Of a stretch of DNA of 64,000 nt, positions 1-8,843 are shown piece after piece. The notes beneath the pieces are model-generated. The model was not told where the DNA came from. It saw nothing but the letters and a program-made list of their open reading frames with translations, and made no database searches. How positions within the stretch are numbered: position 1 is the stretch's first letter; each line of letters opens with the position of its first letter. The translations under genes and the position numbers were made by a program. Source of the stretch: Porphyromonas somerae DSM 23386 (lineage in GTDB: Bacteria; Bacteroidota; Bacteroidia; Bacteroidales; Porphyromonadaceae). The stretch is taken from NCBI RefSeq assembly GCF_000372405.1, contig NZ_AQVC01000002.1, positions 28,137 through 92,136 of the forward strand, read 5' to 3'.

Positions 1-6
1 ATCGGA

Positions 7-444
7 CTAAATATCGAAACGCATAACCACTTCATCAAAGACGTCACCGGGATTGATACCCATCTCAGCAAAGATCGCTGCGATACGTTCTGCCTCCCAA
101 GAACGCAAAGGCAATTCGCCTTTACGCAGCTGATAAAAGCGTGTTTTTTGCATACCGAGCTCTTGCATACAGCGTCGGTTAAAAGTAGTTAGCAGTTTGG
201 TGGGGACTTGACCAGCACCCTTCATAAAGCCTACATAATGAGGGATTAATCGATCCTCCACATACGCTTGGCAGTTAGCACCCACATCGGGTTTATTAGG
301 GTGGAAGCAAAGGATAGGCATATTACTAGGTAGCACCTCCTGCCCTTTGAGAAAGTGCAAGCAACTCTCCTTCTTGGAGCAATGATTGGTAAAACAAAGT
401 TCAAAACTCTCTGGAAGTGTCTGCGACATAGAATCTATAGGCAT
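7..444 (-). CDS. DUF6078-type protein of unknown function
   Basis: A 145-residue protein whose layout fits the Bacteroidales DUF6078 family; no biochemical role is known to me. The N-terminal part is Cys-rich (C17, C22, C28, C46, C58), which could be a metal site. The C-terminal part (about residues 88-140) carries an RFYQLRKGELPLRS stretch followed by a predicted helix and a GxNPGDVFDE tail, the part I recognise from the family and possibly helix-turn-helix-like. There is no signal peptide or membrane segment, so it should be cytosolic. A second in-frame ATG at 429 would shorten it by five residues. It is divergent from the lipoprotein at 608. Family assignment is from memory of the pattern, not from a search. 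Confidence 0.7.
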   Translation of the reverse strand: MPIDSMSQTLPESFELCFTNHCSKKESCLHFLKGQEVLPSNMPILCFHPNKPDVGANCQAYVEDRLIPHYVGFMKGAGQVPTKLLTTFNRRCMQELGMQKTRFYQLRKGELPLRSWEAERIAAIFAEMGINPGDVFDEVVMRFDI

Positions 445-486
445 AATAAAAGAAATTAGGTATTACTGAATTCATCATTTGAATTA

Positions 487-494
487 CAAACTTA
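487..494 (-). promoter_or_regulatory. Candidate -7 box for the DUF6078 gene
   Basis: On the minus strand this reads TAAGTTTG, matching the Bacteroidetes TAnnTTTG element, 43 bases before the start codon at 444. No clear -33 TTTG is visible at the expected distance. Confidence 0.35.
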
Positions 495-556
495 CCAAAT
501 TGAGGAGATGATATCAAGTTTATGATTTATTAAATAGCCATATTGTGGCGATATGA

Positions 557-564
557 TATCTTTG
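557..564 (+). promoter_or_regulatory. Candidate -7 box for the lipoprotein at 608
   Basis: TATCTTTG matches TAnnTTTG and would place transcription start near 570, giving a leader of roughly 38 bases. The -33 element is weak. Confidence 0.4.
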
Positions 565-607
565 CCGCTGATTTATTTTCAACAACAGAAAGAAAGATTG
601 AAAGAAT

Positions 608-1069
608 ATGGAAAAGAAGATTTTATGGTCCCTAGTAGCAGCATTGGCTGCGGTGGTGATGGTAAGTTGTGGTAATGGTGATAACCTTCCGAAGGAAGGC
701 TCTGTCAATGACTACGAATACATCTTTACGGTGACAGCAGAAAAAGGTGAGATGCATATATTCTACACCTTTGACACTGACGCCAAGGAAATCTTGTGGA
801 GTGAAGAGCACCGCCCAATAGCGAATAAAGAAAAGACATTCACCAATATCAAAGAGGGTGAGACTAAGACCTACACCTTTAGAATCAAGGAGGCAAGGCG
901 AGTATCGGTCAAAGGAAAGATCGAGGCACCTAATTCAATAGGGACCAAGGGCTCCTACCAATTTGAGGAGCGACTTAATGGCAAAAAGGCTAGAGATAAA
1001 AAAAGCACTATTGAGCTTGAGCACAATGGAGTAACTCAAAGCTTCGAGTTCACCAGTTCCTCCCTCTAA
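608..1069 (+). CDS. Small hypothetical lipoprotein
   Basis: 153 residues with a classical lipoprotein signal: MEKK, a hydrophobic run, then the lipobox VMVSC with the modified Cys at about residue 21. The mature part has mixed charge and looks beta-rich, with alternating hydrophobic and Thr/Lys/Glu residues and no catalytic motif that I recognise. It should be anchored in the inner or outer membrane. The gene stands alone between a divergent DUF6078 gene and a convergent alkaline phosphatase, and ends in a strong hairpin. Nothing in it allows a functional call. Confidence 0.75.
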   Translation: MEKKILWSLVAALAAVVMVSCGNGDNLPKEGSVNDYEYIFTVTAEKGEMHIFYTFDTDAKEILWSEEHRPIANKEKTFTNIKEGETKTYTFRIKEARRVSVKGKIEAPNSIGTKGSYQFEERLNGKKARDKKSTIELEHNGVTQSFEFTSSSL

Positions 1070-1085
1070 TTCTCGATAAAAGCAA

Positions 1086-1128
1086 GCGACCGTGGATAGA
1101 CACCGAGATGGTACCTATCCACGGTCGC
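1086..1128. terminator. Hairpin between convergent genes
   Basis: A perfect 14-bp inverted repeat (1086-1099 with 1115-1128, arm GCGACCGTGGATAG) with a 15-base loop lies between the lipoprotein stop and the alkaline phosphatase stop. Probably a bidirectional terminator, although the flanking T/A tracts are short. Confidence 0.65.
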
Positions 1129-1149
1129 CCTATATTATGCGTCTTCCGA

Positions 1150-2847
1150 CTAATCTAGCAATGCACGAAGGGAAGTGGGGAGATAAAACTGATTGGTTTT
1201 ATCCACGTAAACCACTGGCATTGGCAGTTCGTGTAGCTCTTTATTGAGATAGAGTTGGTTGGTAAAACTCTTGATCTGAAGCGTCTTACGTCCTTTCTTT
1301 ACAGTCAGTACCTTATTCTGTGGCTCGTCACCACTAATGGTCACCTTGAGCCCACTGAAGACTTCACTGTGTGGGGCAAAGTACTCGTGTGTCAGCTCAA
1401 GCATGGTAGGCTCTAAGCCAAGTGAGCGACGTAAGTAGTCATGGAGCTCCATATTATTATGGACACCCATGAGTCTCTGCTCCTCAGTTGGCGCATAACT
1501 AGCTAGGAATACATCCTCAGCGGTATGCCCATGGGTGGTAAATGCGAGGTACATCCTGTCGCGGTAGATGGATGCGATGAAGTCGGATAGCCCGGCAGTA
1601 TAGAGGGCACCTTCGCCTGAAATGTTGAGAGCCTTTAATTGCTGCTTAATGGCTGCACGCTCGGCATCGGGAGCGAGTTCTAGCTGACGAAGCAACTTAA
1701 GTGCCACTAACTCCTCCTCTGTAGGGGCGAAGGTGGTCACCTCTTCAAAGATCTTTGCCAACTCACTCTCCTCCTCCGACTTGATCATCTCGGCCAAACC
1801 GACTGAGCTTTTTTGAATCTTGACAAGTGGGCCAAAGAGAGTCTCTTTGGAGGCACCAGCATAATTGTGCAGGTCTCCTCTACCGAGGCTCAGTCCACTA
1901 TTACCATGGTCTGCGGTAACAACTACAATGGTATTTCCATCAGCTTTGGCAAAGTCGAGTGCCACCTGCACGGCACGATCGAAGGCGAGAAACTCTGTAG
2001 CCATCGCCACGGGGTCATTGGCATGTGCCGCCCAATCGACCTTTGAGCCCTCAACGAGCAAAAAGAAACCATTAGGATTATTGCGATCAAGCAAAGAAAT
2101 CGCCGAGGAGACCATCTCGCTTAGCTTAGGGTCTCTGCCAGCCACCCCATCCATATCATACGGGATATCACGATGAGAGAATAGGCTCCACATACGATCC
2201 TTTTGGTTGGAAGTAAGTGAGGCGTGGTCATTGAGGTAGACGCCATAATCCTGGCTACGTAGGTAATTGACCTGCTCTTCACTGATCAAGCCTGCCCCAC
2301 CCCCAATCACTACATCGAGGTGATTGTGTACCATTTGTGGGATAATCCAATCGTAGCGCTTTCTACTGTAGCTATGTGCAGTGGCATCGGCGGGCGTAGC
2401 GTGTGGAAATTCACAAGTAACCACTACCCCAACCTTACGATCTTGTAACACCCTAGTGGCCTCCATCAGTGAAACGAGTGGTCGGTACCCCATGGTGCTA
2501 TCTACGGGGATCAGATCTTGGGAAGTGGCATAAGGATAAGTGCCAACCATTCCTTGAATGGAAGGCATACCATTCATATAGGTAGAGGTGGTAGGGGCGG
2601 AATCACCAATAGGGGCATCGGAGCAAAAGGTGAGCACGGTACCACTCATGTAAGGGTCAAGGTGTAGTTTGGTAAGTGAATCGGCCTGTAGATTTTGATA
2701 CCAGCGTGCTAGTGAGATGGTACTGAGCGATGTACCATCAGAAATCATAAAGATGACGTTTTTAACTGGTTTGGTTGGTTGCTCTGCTACCAACAACTGT
2801 GGCAAAGCGAAGAGCAAGGTAGCGAGTATACAAAGAGTTCGTTTCAT
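1150..2847 (-). CDS. Alkaline phosphatase
   Basis: 565-residue secreted alkaline phosphatase that hydrolyses phosphomonoesters in the periplasm or at the cell surface. The start is ATG at 2847; an upstream TTG in frame is less likely because MKRTLC begins the signal peptide, which ends near VAEQ. Visible family motifs are the metal-binding NVIFMISDGTS near the N-terminus, the phosphorylation site DSAPTTS (nucleophile Ser83), TADHGN, and the C-terminal HGHTAEDV that supplies further zinc ligands. An inserted helical region rich in Glu/Leu lies between TADHGN and the last motif, as is common in this family. It lies 20 bases downstream of the M24 peptidase gene and may be co-transcribed. Exact substrate is unknown. 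Confidence 0.93.
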   Translation of the reverse strand: MKRTLCILATLLFALPQLLVAEQPTKPVKNVIFMISDGTSLSTISLARWYQNLQADSLTKLHLDPYMSGTVLTFCSDAPIGDSAPTTSTYMNGMPSIQGMVGTYPYATSQDLIPVDSTMGYRPLVSLMEATRVLQDRKVGVVVTCEFPHATPADATAHSYSRKRYDWIIPQMVHNHLDVVIGGGAGLISEEQVNYLRSQDYGVYLNDHASLTSNQKDRMWSLFSHRDIPYDMDGVAGRDPKLSEMVSSAISLLDRNNPNGFFLLVEGSKVDWAAHANDPVAMATEFLAFDRAVQVALDFAKADGNTIVVVTADHGNSGLSLGRGDLHNYAGASKETLFGPLVKIQKSSVGLAEMIKSEEESELAKIFEEVTTFAPTEEELVALKLLRQLELAPDAERAAIKQQLKALNISGEGALYTAGLSDFIASIYRDRMYLAFTTHGHTAEDVFLASYAPTEEQRLMGVHNNMELHDYLRRSLGLEPTMLELTHEYFAPHSEVFSGLKVTISGDEPQNKVLTVKKGRKTLQIKSFTNQLYLNKELHELPMPVVYVDKTNQFYLPTSLRALLD

Positions 2848-2867
2848 TGTCAATATTTATTTATCAA

Positions 2868-4070
2868 TTATACACTAAGGTCGTCCTGGCACAATGGGGT
2901 CAGCTCCTCGGGTAGAGGGGTAATATTCTCCGCTCCTTCCGTGCCAATGATATAACTATTCTCCAATCCTACCGCCCCCACTTCAGGGAATACAAACTTC
3001 GGCTCGAGGGCAATGGTCATACCGCTTCTGAAGGTATCTCGAGAGCGTGCGGTGAGCACTGGTACTTCATTGATCTCAATGCCAAAACCATGACCAACAA
3101 ACTTCACCTTATTGGCGTGTCCCATAAAGTAATCGGAGAGCCCCTCCTCCTCGGCACGTGCGGCACAATGATTGAAGACTTCGGCCACAGGTGCCCCTTC
3201 CTTGGCATAGGTTTGGAACCACTGATGAAGCTCCATAGAAAGCTGGTGGGCTTTATGCACATCCTCTGGCAGTGTCCCTAAGTAATAGGTGCGGGTGATA
3301 TCGGTTTGGTACACCCCATAATTTCCCGACATATCCACCATCACCGTGGTATTGGGGGCTATCTCCTGATTGGAAGCGCCCATAGGCATGGCAAAGGTGC
3401 CTTTTCCCCCCATTGTAAAGTCGTAAGGGGCAGGGTTATCGGCATTGCGACCAGATATCACATTGCCCATAAATATCTCCGACCTAGCTCCGAAGGAACG
3501 GAAGAGGCCTATGGAACCGCGGCGACGCATCTGATACTCTAGCTGATGCTGGAGGTCGAGCTCGGACATACCACTCTGATAAAGCTCTGGTACCAGCCGA
3601 TAGATCTCCATATGCACCTCTGCAAGGTGGCGTATGGCGGTGAGCTCTTGCTCGGTCTTGATGCTCCTTACGCTCCGCATAAGTGATGAGGCATCCACAC
3701 TACTCACTCCCTCGGGAGAGAGTTTGGAGAGTCTCTGATAGTCGGTCACGGGGAGGTAGCCTAGCTCTAGGGCTGTGGTGGAAGATATAGCGAGCCCCCT
3801 ACCCTTAAGTAGATCGGGAATCAACTCGGGCTTGCGCACATTAAAGATAAGCTCCTCGGGATAGCCTTCTAGCACGTAGGTGGGGCGCTCCAAAAAGAGT
3901 AGCGGTAGGGCCTCATCTTTATGAATAAAGATATACCCTTGTGCCACACTCCCCGTGAGATACAAGAAGTTGGGGACACTACCGAGTAGCAAGCTATCAA
4001 TGGACGCTGCCTGAAGGGCTGCTTTTATTTTGTCTGTTTTGAGAATGATTTCGTCAATTGTTGTATTCAT
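2868..4070 (-). CDS. M24-family Xaa-Pro aminopeptidase-like protein
   Basis: 400 residues with the two-domain layout of M24 creatinase/prolidase enzymes: an N-terminal substrate-recognition domain (about 1-150) and a C-terminal pita-bread metalloprotease domain. Metal-ligand motifs are visible: MVDMSGNYGVYQTDITRTY (two Asp), VGHGFGIEINEVP (His) and ALEPKFVF followed by GLENSYI (two Glu). It probably removes N-terminal residues preceding proline from peptides in the cytosol; no signal peptide is seen. It sits between dGTPase and alkaline phosphatase genes, 16 and 20 bases away, in a compact minus-strand run. The precise peptide substrate cannot be read from sequence. Confidence 0.9.
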   Translation of the reverse strand: MNTTIDEIILKTDKIKAALQAASIDSLLLGSVPNFLYLTGSVAQGYIFIHKDEALPLLFLERPTYVLEGYPEELIFNVRKPELIPDLLKGRGLAISSTTALELGYLPVTDYQRLSKLSPEGVSSVDASSLMRSVRSIKTEQELTAIRHLAEVHMEIYRLVPELYQSGMSELDLQHQLEYQMRRRGSIGLFRSFGARSEIFMGNVISGRNADNPAPYDFTMGGKGTFAMPMGASNQEIAPNTTVMVDMSGNYGVYQTDITRTYYLGTLPEDVHKAHQLSMELHQWFQTYAKEGAPVAEVFNHCAARAEEEGLSDYFMGHANKVKFVGHGFGIEINEVPVLTARSRDTFRSGMTIALEPKFVFPEVGAVGLENSYIIGTEGAENITPLPEELTPLCQDDLSV

Positions 4071-4086
4071 ACGTTCGGGAAATGGA

Positions 4087-5427
4087 TTAAATAGCAGGTA
4101 AACTCATTCCTGTAAACTTGCGATAAAGGTCGAGGGCATAGACATCGGTCATTCCACTTATATAGTCTAGGGCACTCTGTATCTTGCCGTACATGGTGAC
4201 GCGGTGCATATCGTATTGCTCGGGAATACGCTTAAACCATAAAAGGCTATAAGCGTTATCGGGCTTGGTCTGTGCCTCTATCAAGGTATCTAATAGGTAC
4301 TCAAAGATACGGAAGCCGGCAAACTCGATATCTAGCACCTCCTTGGTAAAGTAGATCTTATCAAAAGCTATTTCACGGGCATGCTCGAAGGCGGTACGCT
4401 CGCGCTCTGGCAGTGCCTGAATGAGCGACCCTTCGAAGGTGCCTTTGAGGATCTGCTCTTCGTGATCCAAGAAGGCAGCGGTAGTGGTAGCAACCAAGCG
4501 ACCAATAGCCACCGAACGAAGGTAGGCAACTTGCTCATTGTGGTCGGTAACCTTGGAGAGAATCTCATCCACATACTTATGCTGCGCAGTGGGGATGAAG
4601 GCTTGCATCAACTCCATGCACTCCTCTCGGCTGATTAGCTTTAGTTTGTAGGCATCTTCGAGGTCCATAATCTGGTAGCAGATATCATCGGCTGACTCTA
4701 CAAGATAGACAAGGGGATGACGTGCATAGACTGGTGGCTCGCCTTTCTTGGACTTCAAGATGAGACCTAAGTGGTCGGCAATCTTTTGATAGCTAGCTTG
4801 TTCGGTCTCAAAAAAGCCGAACTTTCCTTGGGAGCTGAGCGATGTATAAGGGTACTTGACCACGGAAGCAATGGTACTATATGTGAGTACGAAGCCCCCT
4901 TTTCGACGCCCTTTGAATCCATGTGTGAGTAGCCGCAGAGCATTGGCATTGCCTTCAAAGTGGGCAAAGTCTTCCCAACGGCCACCCTCATCTAGCACTT
5001 GTTGCTTCCATCGAGTCCCTTTGCCTTCGGTAAAGTAGGCACTGATAGCCCGCTCTCCAGCGTGCCCAAAGGGAGGGTTACCCATATCATGAGCCAAACA
5101 AGCAGCCGATACAATGGCGCCAAAGTCGGCATGATCGGGGAGTAAATCGGGGTATCTTCGGCATACCTCTCGCCCTATCTGTGTGCCGAGAGAACGCCCA
5201 ATACAGGAAACCTCTAGGCTATGAGTCAATCGGTTATGAACGAACACCTTCCCTGGTAGGGGGAATACCTGAGTCTTATTTTGCAACCGTCTAAAGGGTG
5301 GAGAGAAGATAAGTCGGTCGTAGTCTCTTTGGAAATCGGTTCGATTTTCCTGCTTTTGGCTGTGTGACTCAAGTCCAAATCGCCTATCGCTTATCAGCCT
5401 CTCCCATTGCATCATTTCGCTACTCAT
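4087..5427 (-). CDS. dgt: dGTP triphosphohydrolase (HD superfamily)
   Basis: 446-residue cytosolic enzyme that hydrolyses dGTP (and often other dNTPs) to the nucleoside and tripolyphosphate. The HD signature is clear: NRLTHSLEVSCIGRSLG supplies the first His, and LAHDMGNPPFGHAGERA supplies the His-Asp pair and a downstream His. The N-terminus carries RTDFQRDYDRLIFSPPFRRLQNKTQVF, typical of this family. The length is normal. It lies 3 bases after the sirtuin stop and 16 bases before the M24 gene, so the three probably share a transcript. Nucleotide specificity and allosteric behaviour are inferred from family membership only. Confidence 0.93.
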   Translation of the reverse strand: MSSEMMQWERLISDRRFGLESHSQKQENRTDFQRDYDRLIFSPPFRRLQNKTQVFPLPGKVFVHNRLTHSLEVSCIGRSLGTQIGREVCRRYPDLLPDHADFGAIVSAACLAHDMGNPPFGHAGERAISAYFTEGKGTRWKQQVLDEGGRWEDFAHFEGNANALRLLTHGFKGRRKGGFVLTYSTIASVVKYPYTSLSSQGKFGFFETEQASYQKIADHLGLILKSKKGEPPVYARHPLVYLVESADDICYQIMDLEDAYKLKLISREECMELMQAFIPTAQHKYVDEILSKVTDHNEQVAYLRSVAIGRLVATTTAAFLDHEEQILKGTFEGSLIQALPERERTAFEHAREIAFDKIYFTKEVLDIEFAGFRIFEYLLDTLIEAQTKPDNAYSLLWFKRIPEQYDMHRVTMYGKIQSALDYISGMTDVYALDLYRKFTGMSLPAI

Positions 5428-5430
5428 TGC

Positions 5431-6123
5431 TCAAGAATTATGGAGCTTATTGATTAACTCTGCCATACCTTTGCCTGCTCCCATCTTGATATGAACGAAC
5501 TGGCTTGATCCGGGCACATCTTTAGGGTCAATGAGGTAGATAGGTGTACCTCTTGGCACAAACTGTACTAGCCCAGCTGCTGGGTAGACGTTGAGGCTTG
5601 TGCCGATGATTACGAAGATATCGGCGGTTTCAACCTCACGCACAGCATCCTCCATACGGGGGACTGGCTCGCCAAAATAGACAATGAAGGGGCGGAGACA
5701 ATGGCCTTGGGCATCTCTATCCTCGGTGGTCATCCTTAGCCGTCCTTCTGGTAAGGGAAGCGGAGTGGAGAGGTCATTCTCACTACAGCACTTCATCAGC
5801 TCTCCATGAAGGTGAATGATGTGGCTACTCCCAGCTCGCTCGTGGAGGTCGTCGATGTTTTGGGTAATGACGGTAACGTCGTACTCTTTCTCCAGCTCGG
5901 CAAGTAGCTTATGTCCTTGATTAGGCTGAGCATTCACACACTGCTCACGACGGTCGTTGGCAAAGTCAATCACCAGCTTAGGATTTCTCCGATATCCTTC
6001 GGCCGAAGCAACCTCCTCCACTGAGTAGTGCTCCCACAGTCCATCACTATCTCTAAACGTGGCGATGCCACTCTCCGCACTTATTCCAGCTCCTGTAAGA
6101 GCTACTAACTTCTTCTTTTTCAT
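5431..6123 (-). CDS. Sir2-family NAD-dependent protein deacylase
   Basis: 230-residue sirtuin that removes acyl groups from protein lysines using NAD. Motifs in order: LTGAGISAESGIATFRD (NAD binding), ITQNIDDLHERAG, the catalytic His in HLHGE, RPFIVYFGE and IGTSLNVYPAAG. I chose ATG 6123 because it falls just after the upstream GH92 stop; ATGs at 6147 and 6219 are in frame but would overlap that gene. Two oddities by eye: the zinc module is degenerate (an adjacent CC and one lone Cys in place of two CxxC pairs), and the position of the acyl-pocket Tyr in CobB (FYNARR) reads FANDRR. Zinc-poor sirtuins may be usual in this phylum. Confidence 0.9.
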   Translation of the reverse strand: MKKKKLVALTGAGISAESGIATFRDSDGLWEHYSVEEVASAEGYRRNPKLVIDFANDRREQCVNAQPNQGHKLLAELEKEYDVTVITQNIDDLHERAGSSHIIHLHGELMKCCSENDLSTPLPLPEGRLRMTTEDRDAQGHCLRPFIVYFGEPVPRMEDAVREVETADIFVIIGTSLNVYPAAGLVQFVPRGTPIYLIDPKDVPGSSQFVHIKMGAGKGMAELINKLHNS

Positions 6124-6136
6124 CTTCACCTTAAAT

Positions 6137-8365
6137 TTACCAATCATGTGGTGTGTGACCCATCTGTATTTCAAGGTTACCTCCCTTAGCCATCTGCTCA
6201 AAGGTAATATACCGCTCATTCATGGGCTCGCCATTAAATCGAATGCTTTGGATATAGATATTTTCACTGCTATTATCTAGCACTTTGATCTTAAAGAGGC
6301 CATCACGAACCTGTAGCTCAGCACTATCAATCATAGGACTACCGAAGTAATAACGTCCTCCACAGGGCTCTATCTGATAAAAGCCCAGTGCCGACAAAAT
6401 GTACCACGCACTCATCTGCCCAGCATCTTCGTTACCCGACAGACCATCGTAATCGGCATGATACAGCTCGGTCATCACCTGTCTGAGCAAAGGAGCGGCC
6501 TTGCTCTGCTTCCCTAGCATACTATACATATAAAGTATGTGATGGCTTGGCTCATTGCCGTGGGCAAACTGGCCGATCAGACCTGAAATATCTGGAGATA
6601 CATCATCGCCCTCAATGACTGAGGGGAGGATAAAGAGACTATCCAACTTGGAGAGGAACTGCTCTTCGCTACCAAAGCACTCTACCAAGCCCTTCACATC
6701 GTGAGGAACTAGGAAGGTGTATTGCCATGCATTTCCCTCACAATAGTCATCATTGCGGTGGGTAGAGGCCAGTGGATTAAAGTCGGGGTTAAAGTTACCC
6801 TTTTGGTCCACGCCACGCATAAAGCGTGTCACTGGATCGTAGTGGTAGTGGTAGCTCTTGCTACGCTTGAGGAAATAGGTATAATCCTCGTCGTGCCCCA
6901 GTGCTTGTGCCACCATGGCAACCGACCAATCGGCTAGTGCATATTCGAGGTCATAAGCTACACTCTCTAGCATACTATCGTATGGGATATAGCCGTACTG
7001 GATACGATACTCCTGTCCTCGCTTTGGTACCATAGCCGATGCCTTAAGTGCTTCATAAGCCTTCTCCTTATCAGTGACGTATCCCTTGAGGATAGCATCT
7101 GCCAGTACTGGAATGCCAGGGGCACCGACCATGGTGTAGGTCTCATTACCCACTAAGTGCCAGATAGGCAGCTCTCCTTGCTCCTCATAGATCGCCATCA
7201 TCGTTGCCACTATGTCGGGCATCATTTCGGGGTGAATCAGCGTCATCAATGGGTGTGCTGCCCGATAGGTATCCCATAGTGAGAAGATCGTATAGTTAGT
7301 GAAGTCGGCCTTTTCGTGCACCTTTTGGTCAGCGCCATAGTAGCTACCATCGACATCAGAAAAGAGGCTAGGTGCTATCATGGTATGGTATAGGCCAGTA
7401 TAGAATATCTTCATCACATCAGGTAGGTGACTCTCTATTTTCACCTTGCTGAGCTCTTGATTCCATAGCTGCTTAGCCTCAGCACGGACCTCATCAAACT
7501 GCCATCCTTTTTGCTCAGCTTCCATATTCTTCCACGCTTCCTCAATAGAAGTTGGCGAAAGGGCGACCTTCATCATCACCTCTCTATCGAGTTTGGGATC
7601 TAGATCTATATGACCATAGACCACCTTACCTCGACCTTCCTTCTCAAGAAACTGACCATCAGCTATCACAGTCAGATCCTCGATAGGTTGAGATAGCTCT
7701 ACTGCAAAGTAAACCTTCTGATCCTTTGCCCAACCAGTAGAGTAACGATACCCCTCTAGTTGTGTATCATTAATTATAGTAATGTATCCCTCTGTAGCTT
7801 TGTCCCAGTTGCCTCCATTCTCCAAATCAAAGATAATGGCACGCTTCTCTGACCCCTCTGGGAAGGTGTACTTGTGGTAGCCAATACGGCTTGTCGTGGT
7901 CAGCTCTACATCAATGCCATATCGCTCCAAATGGGTAGAGTAATAGCCTGGCTCCACCTGCTCTACCGACCGACGGCTATAGCTCCAAAGCCCGCTCTGT
8001 GGATCATCGTGATTTCCACGTGCGTAAGTCACCTCGCCTGTGACGGGCATCACGGTGATATCTAGCAAGTCACCAATTCCAGTACCACTGAGATGAGTGT
8101 GTGAAAAACCTATCACCGTAGAGTCGCTTACGTGATAACCGCTACACCAATCCCACCCAGTGGTGACACTGGTGGGACCCAATTGAACCATTCCCCAAGG
8201 GACAGAAGTTCCAAGGAACACATGTCCATGACCACCTGTGCCGATCCATGGGTCTACATAATCTGTAGGGATCAATTCTGCCACTACCTGTTGCTTACTC
8301 TCCTTGCAACCAACCATCAAAAGTGTAGCTAGCAAACCTAGCATACACATCAGCTTTTTACTCAT
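6137..8365 (-). CDS. GH92 alpha-mannosidase lipoprotein
   Basis: 742-residue glycoside hydrolase of family 92, calcium-dependent exo-acting alpha-mannosidases that Bacteroidetes use on host or fungal N-glycans. The start is ATG 8365 (an upstream TTG is in frame but unlikely); MSKK and a hydrophobic run lead to the lipobox LMVGC with Cys20, so it is membrane-anchored. The mature protein opens with VDPWIGTGGHGHVF, the GH92 hallmark, and near the C-terminus carries GLSGNEDAGQMSAWYILSALGFY, the active-site Asp/Glu region. No SusC/SusD pair or other glycosidase lies nearby, so it is an isolated enzyme and not part of a polysaccharide locus. Linkage specificity is not readable. Confidence 0.93.
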   Translation of the reverse strand: MSKKLMCMLGLLATLLMVGCKESKQQVVAELIPTDYVDPWIGTGGHGHVFLGTSVPWGMVQLGPTSVTTGWDWCSGYHVSDSTVIGFSHTHLSGTGIGDLLDITVMPVTGEVTYARGNHDDPQSGLWSYSRRSVEQVEPGYYSTHLERYGIDVELTTTSRIGYHKYTFPEGSEKRAIIFDLENGGNWDKATEGYITIINDTQLEGYRYSTGWAKDQKVYFAVELSQPIEDLTVIADGQFLEKEGRGKVVYGHIDLDPKLDREVMMKVALSPTSIEEAWKNMEAEQKGWQFDEVRAEAKQLWNQELSKVKIESHLPDVMKIFYTGLYHTMIAPSLFSDVDGSYYGADQKVHEKADFTNYTIFSLWDTYRAAHPLMTLIHPEMMPDIVATMMAIYEEQGELPIWHLVGNETYTMVGAPGIPVLADAILKGYVTDKEKAYEALKASAMVPKRGQEYRIQYGYIPYDSMLESVAYDLEYALADWSVAMVAQALGHDEDYTYFLKRSKSYHYHYDPVTRFMRGVDQKGNFNPDFNPLASTHRNDDYCEGNAWQYTFLVPHDVKGLVECFGSEEQFLSKLDSLFILPSVIEGDDVSPDISGLIGQFAHGNEPSHHILYMYSMLGKQSKAAPLLRQVMTELYHADYDGLSGNEDAGQMSAWYILSALGFYQIEPCGGRYYFGSPMIDSAELQVRDGLFKIKVLDNSSENIYIQSIRFNGEPMNERYITFEQMAKGGNLEIQMGHTPHDW

Positions 8366-8387
8366 CTCTATTATCCTCAATTATTCT

Positions 8388-8834
8388 CTACTTAATCCCT
8401 GTATGTCCAAACCCTCCTGCTCCACGCTCAGTCTCTTCTAGTGCTTCAGTCACATGCCATGTCACATGAGCATGCTTCGCCACTACCATCTGACAGATCC
8501 GTTCGCCTGGTTCAATCGTATACCTGGTATCCGAAAGGTTGGCAACGATTGCCTTTATCTCACCCCTATAGTCGGCATCGATAGTACCTGGTGCATTGAG
8601 CAGTGTGAGACCGTGCTTTAGTGCCAATCCACTTCGTGGCCTTATCTGTGCCTCATACCCCTCTGGCAATGCAATATACAAGCCCGTCGATACCGCCACT
8701 CTCTGCAGTGGTTCCAGCTCTATTGGAGACTCTATATTTGCCCGAATATCAAGGCCCGCCGATAAGGGTGTGGCATACTCTGGAAGTGGGTAAGGACTTT
8801 GATTGATTATTTTAATCTCTACTTGATTATTCAT
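8388..8834 (-). CDS. dut: dUTP diphosphatase (dUTPase)
   Basis: 148-residue trimeric dUTPase that converts dUTP to dUMP and pyrophosphate, keeping uracil out of DNA and feeding thymidylate synthesis. All five conserved motifs are present in order: [36 protein letters not shown] (catalytic Asp), [10 protein letters not shown] and the C-terminal lid [10 protein letters not shown], where a Ser is replaced by Ala relative to the usual RGSGGFG. The gene lies between lpxK and the GH92 gene with 9- and 22-base gaps, consistent with one transcript. Cytosolic. Confidence 0.96.
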   Translation of the reverse strand: MNNQVEIKIINQSPYPLPEYATPLSAGLDIRANIESPIELEPLQRVAVSTGLYIALPEGYEAQIRPRSGLALKHGLTLLNAPGTIDADYRGEIKAIVANLSDTRYTIEPGERICQMVVAKHAHVTWHVTEALEETERGAGGFGHTGIK

Positions 8835-8843
8835 ATATTCTAT

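Noticed and set aside
1813-2176. Two plus-strand open frames inside the alkaline phosphatase gene.
   Set aside because: Antisense shadows of a conserved coding region; no start signals.
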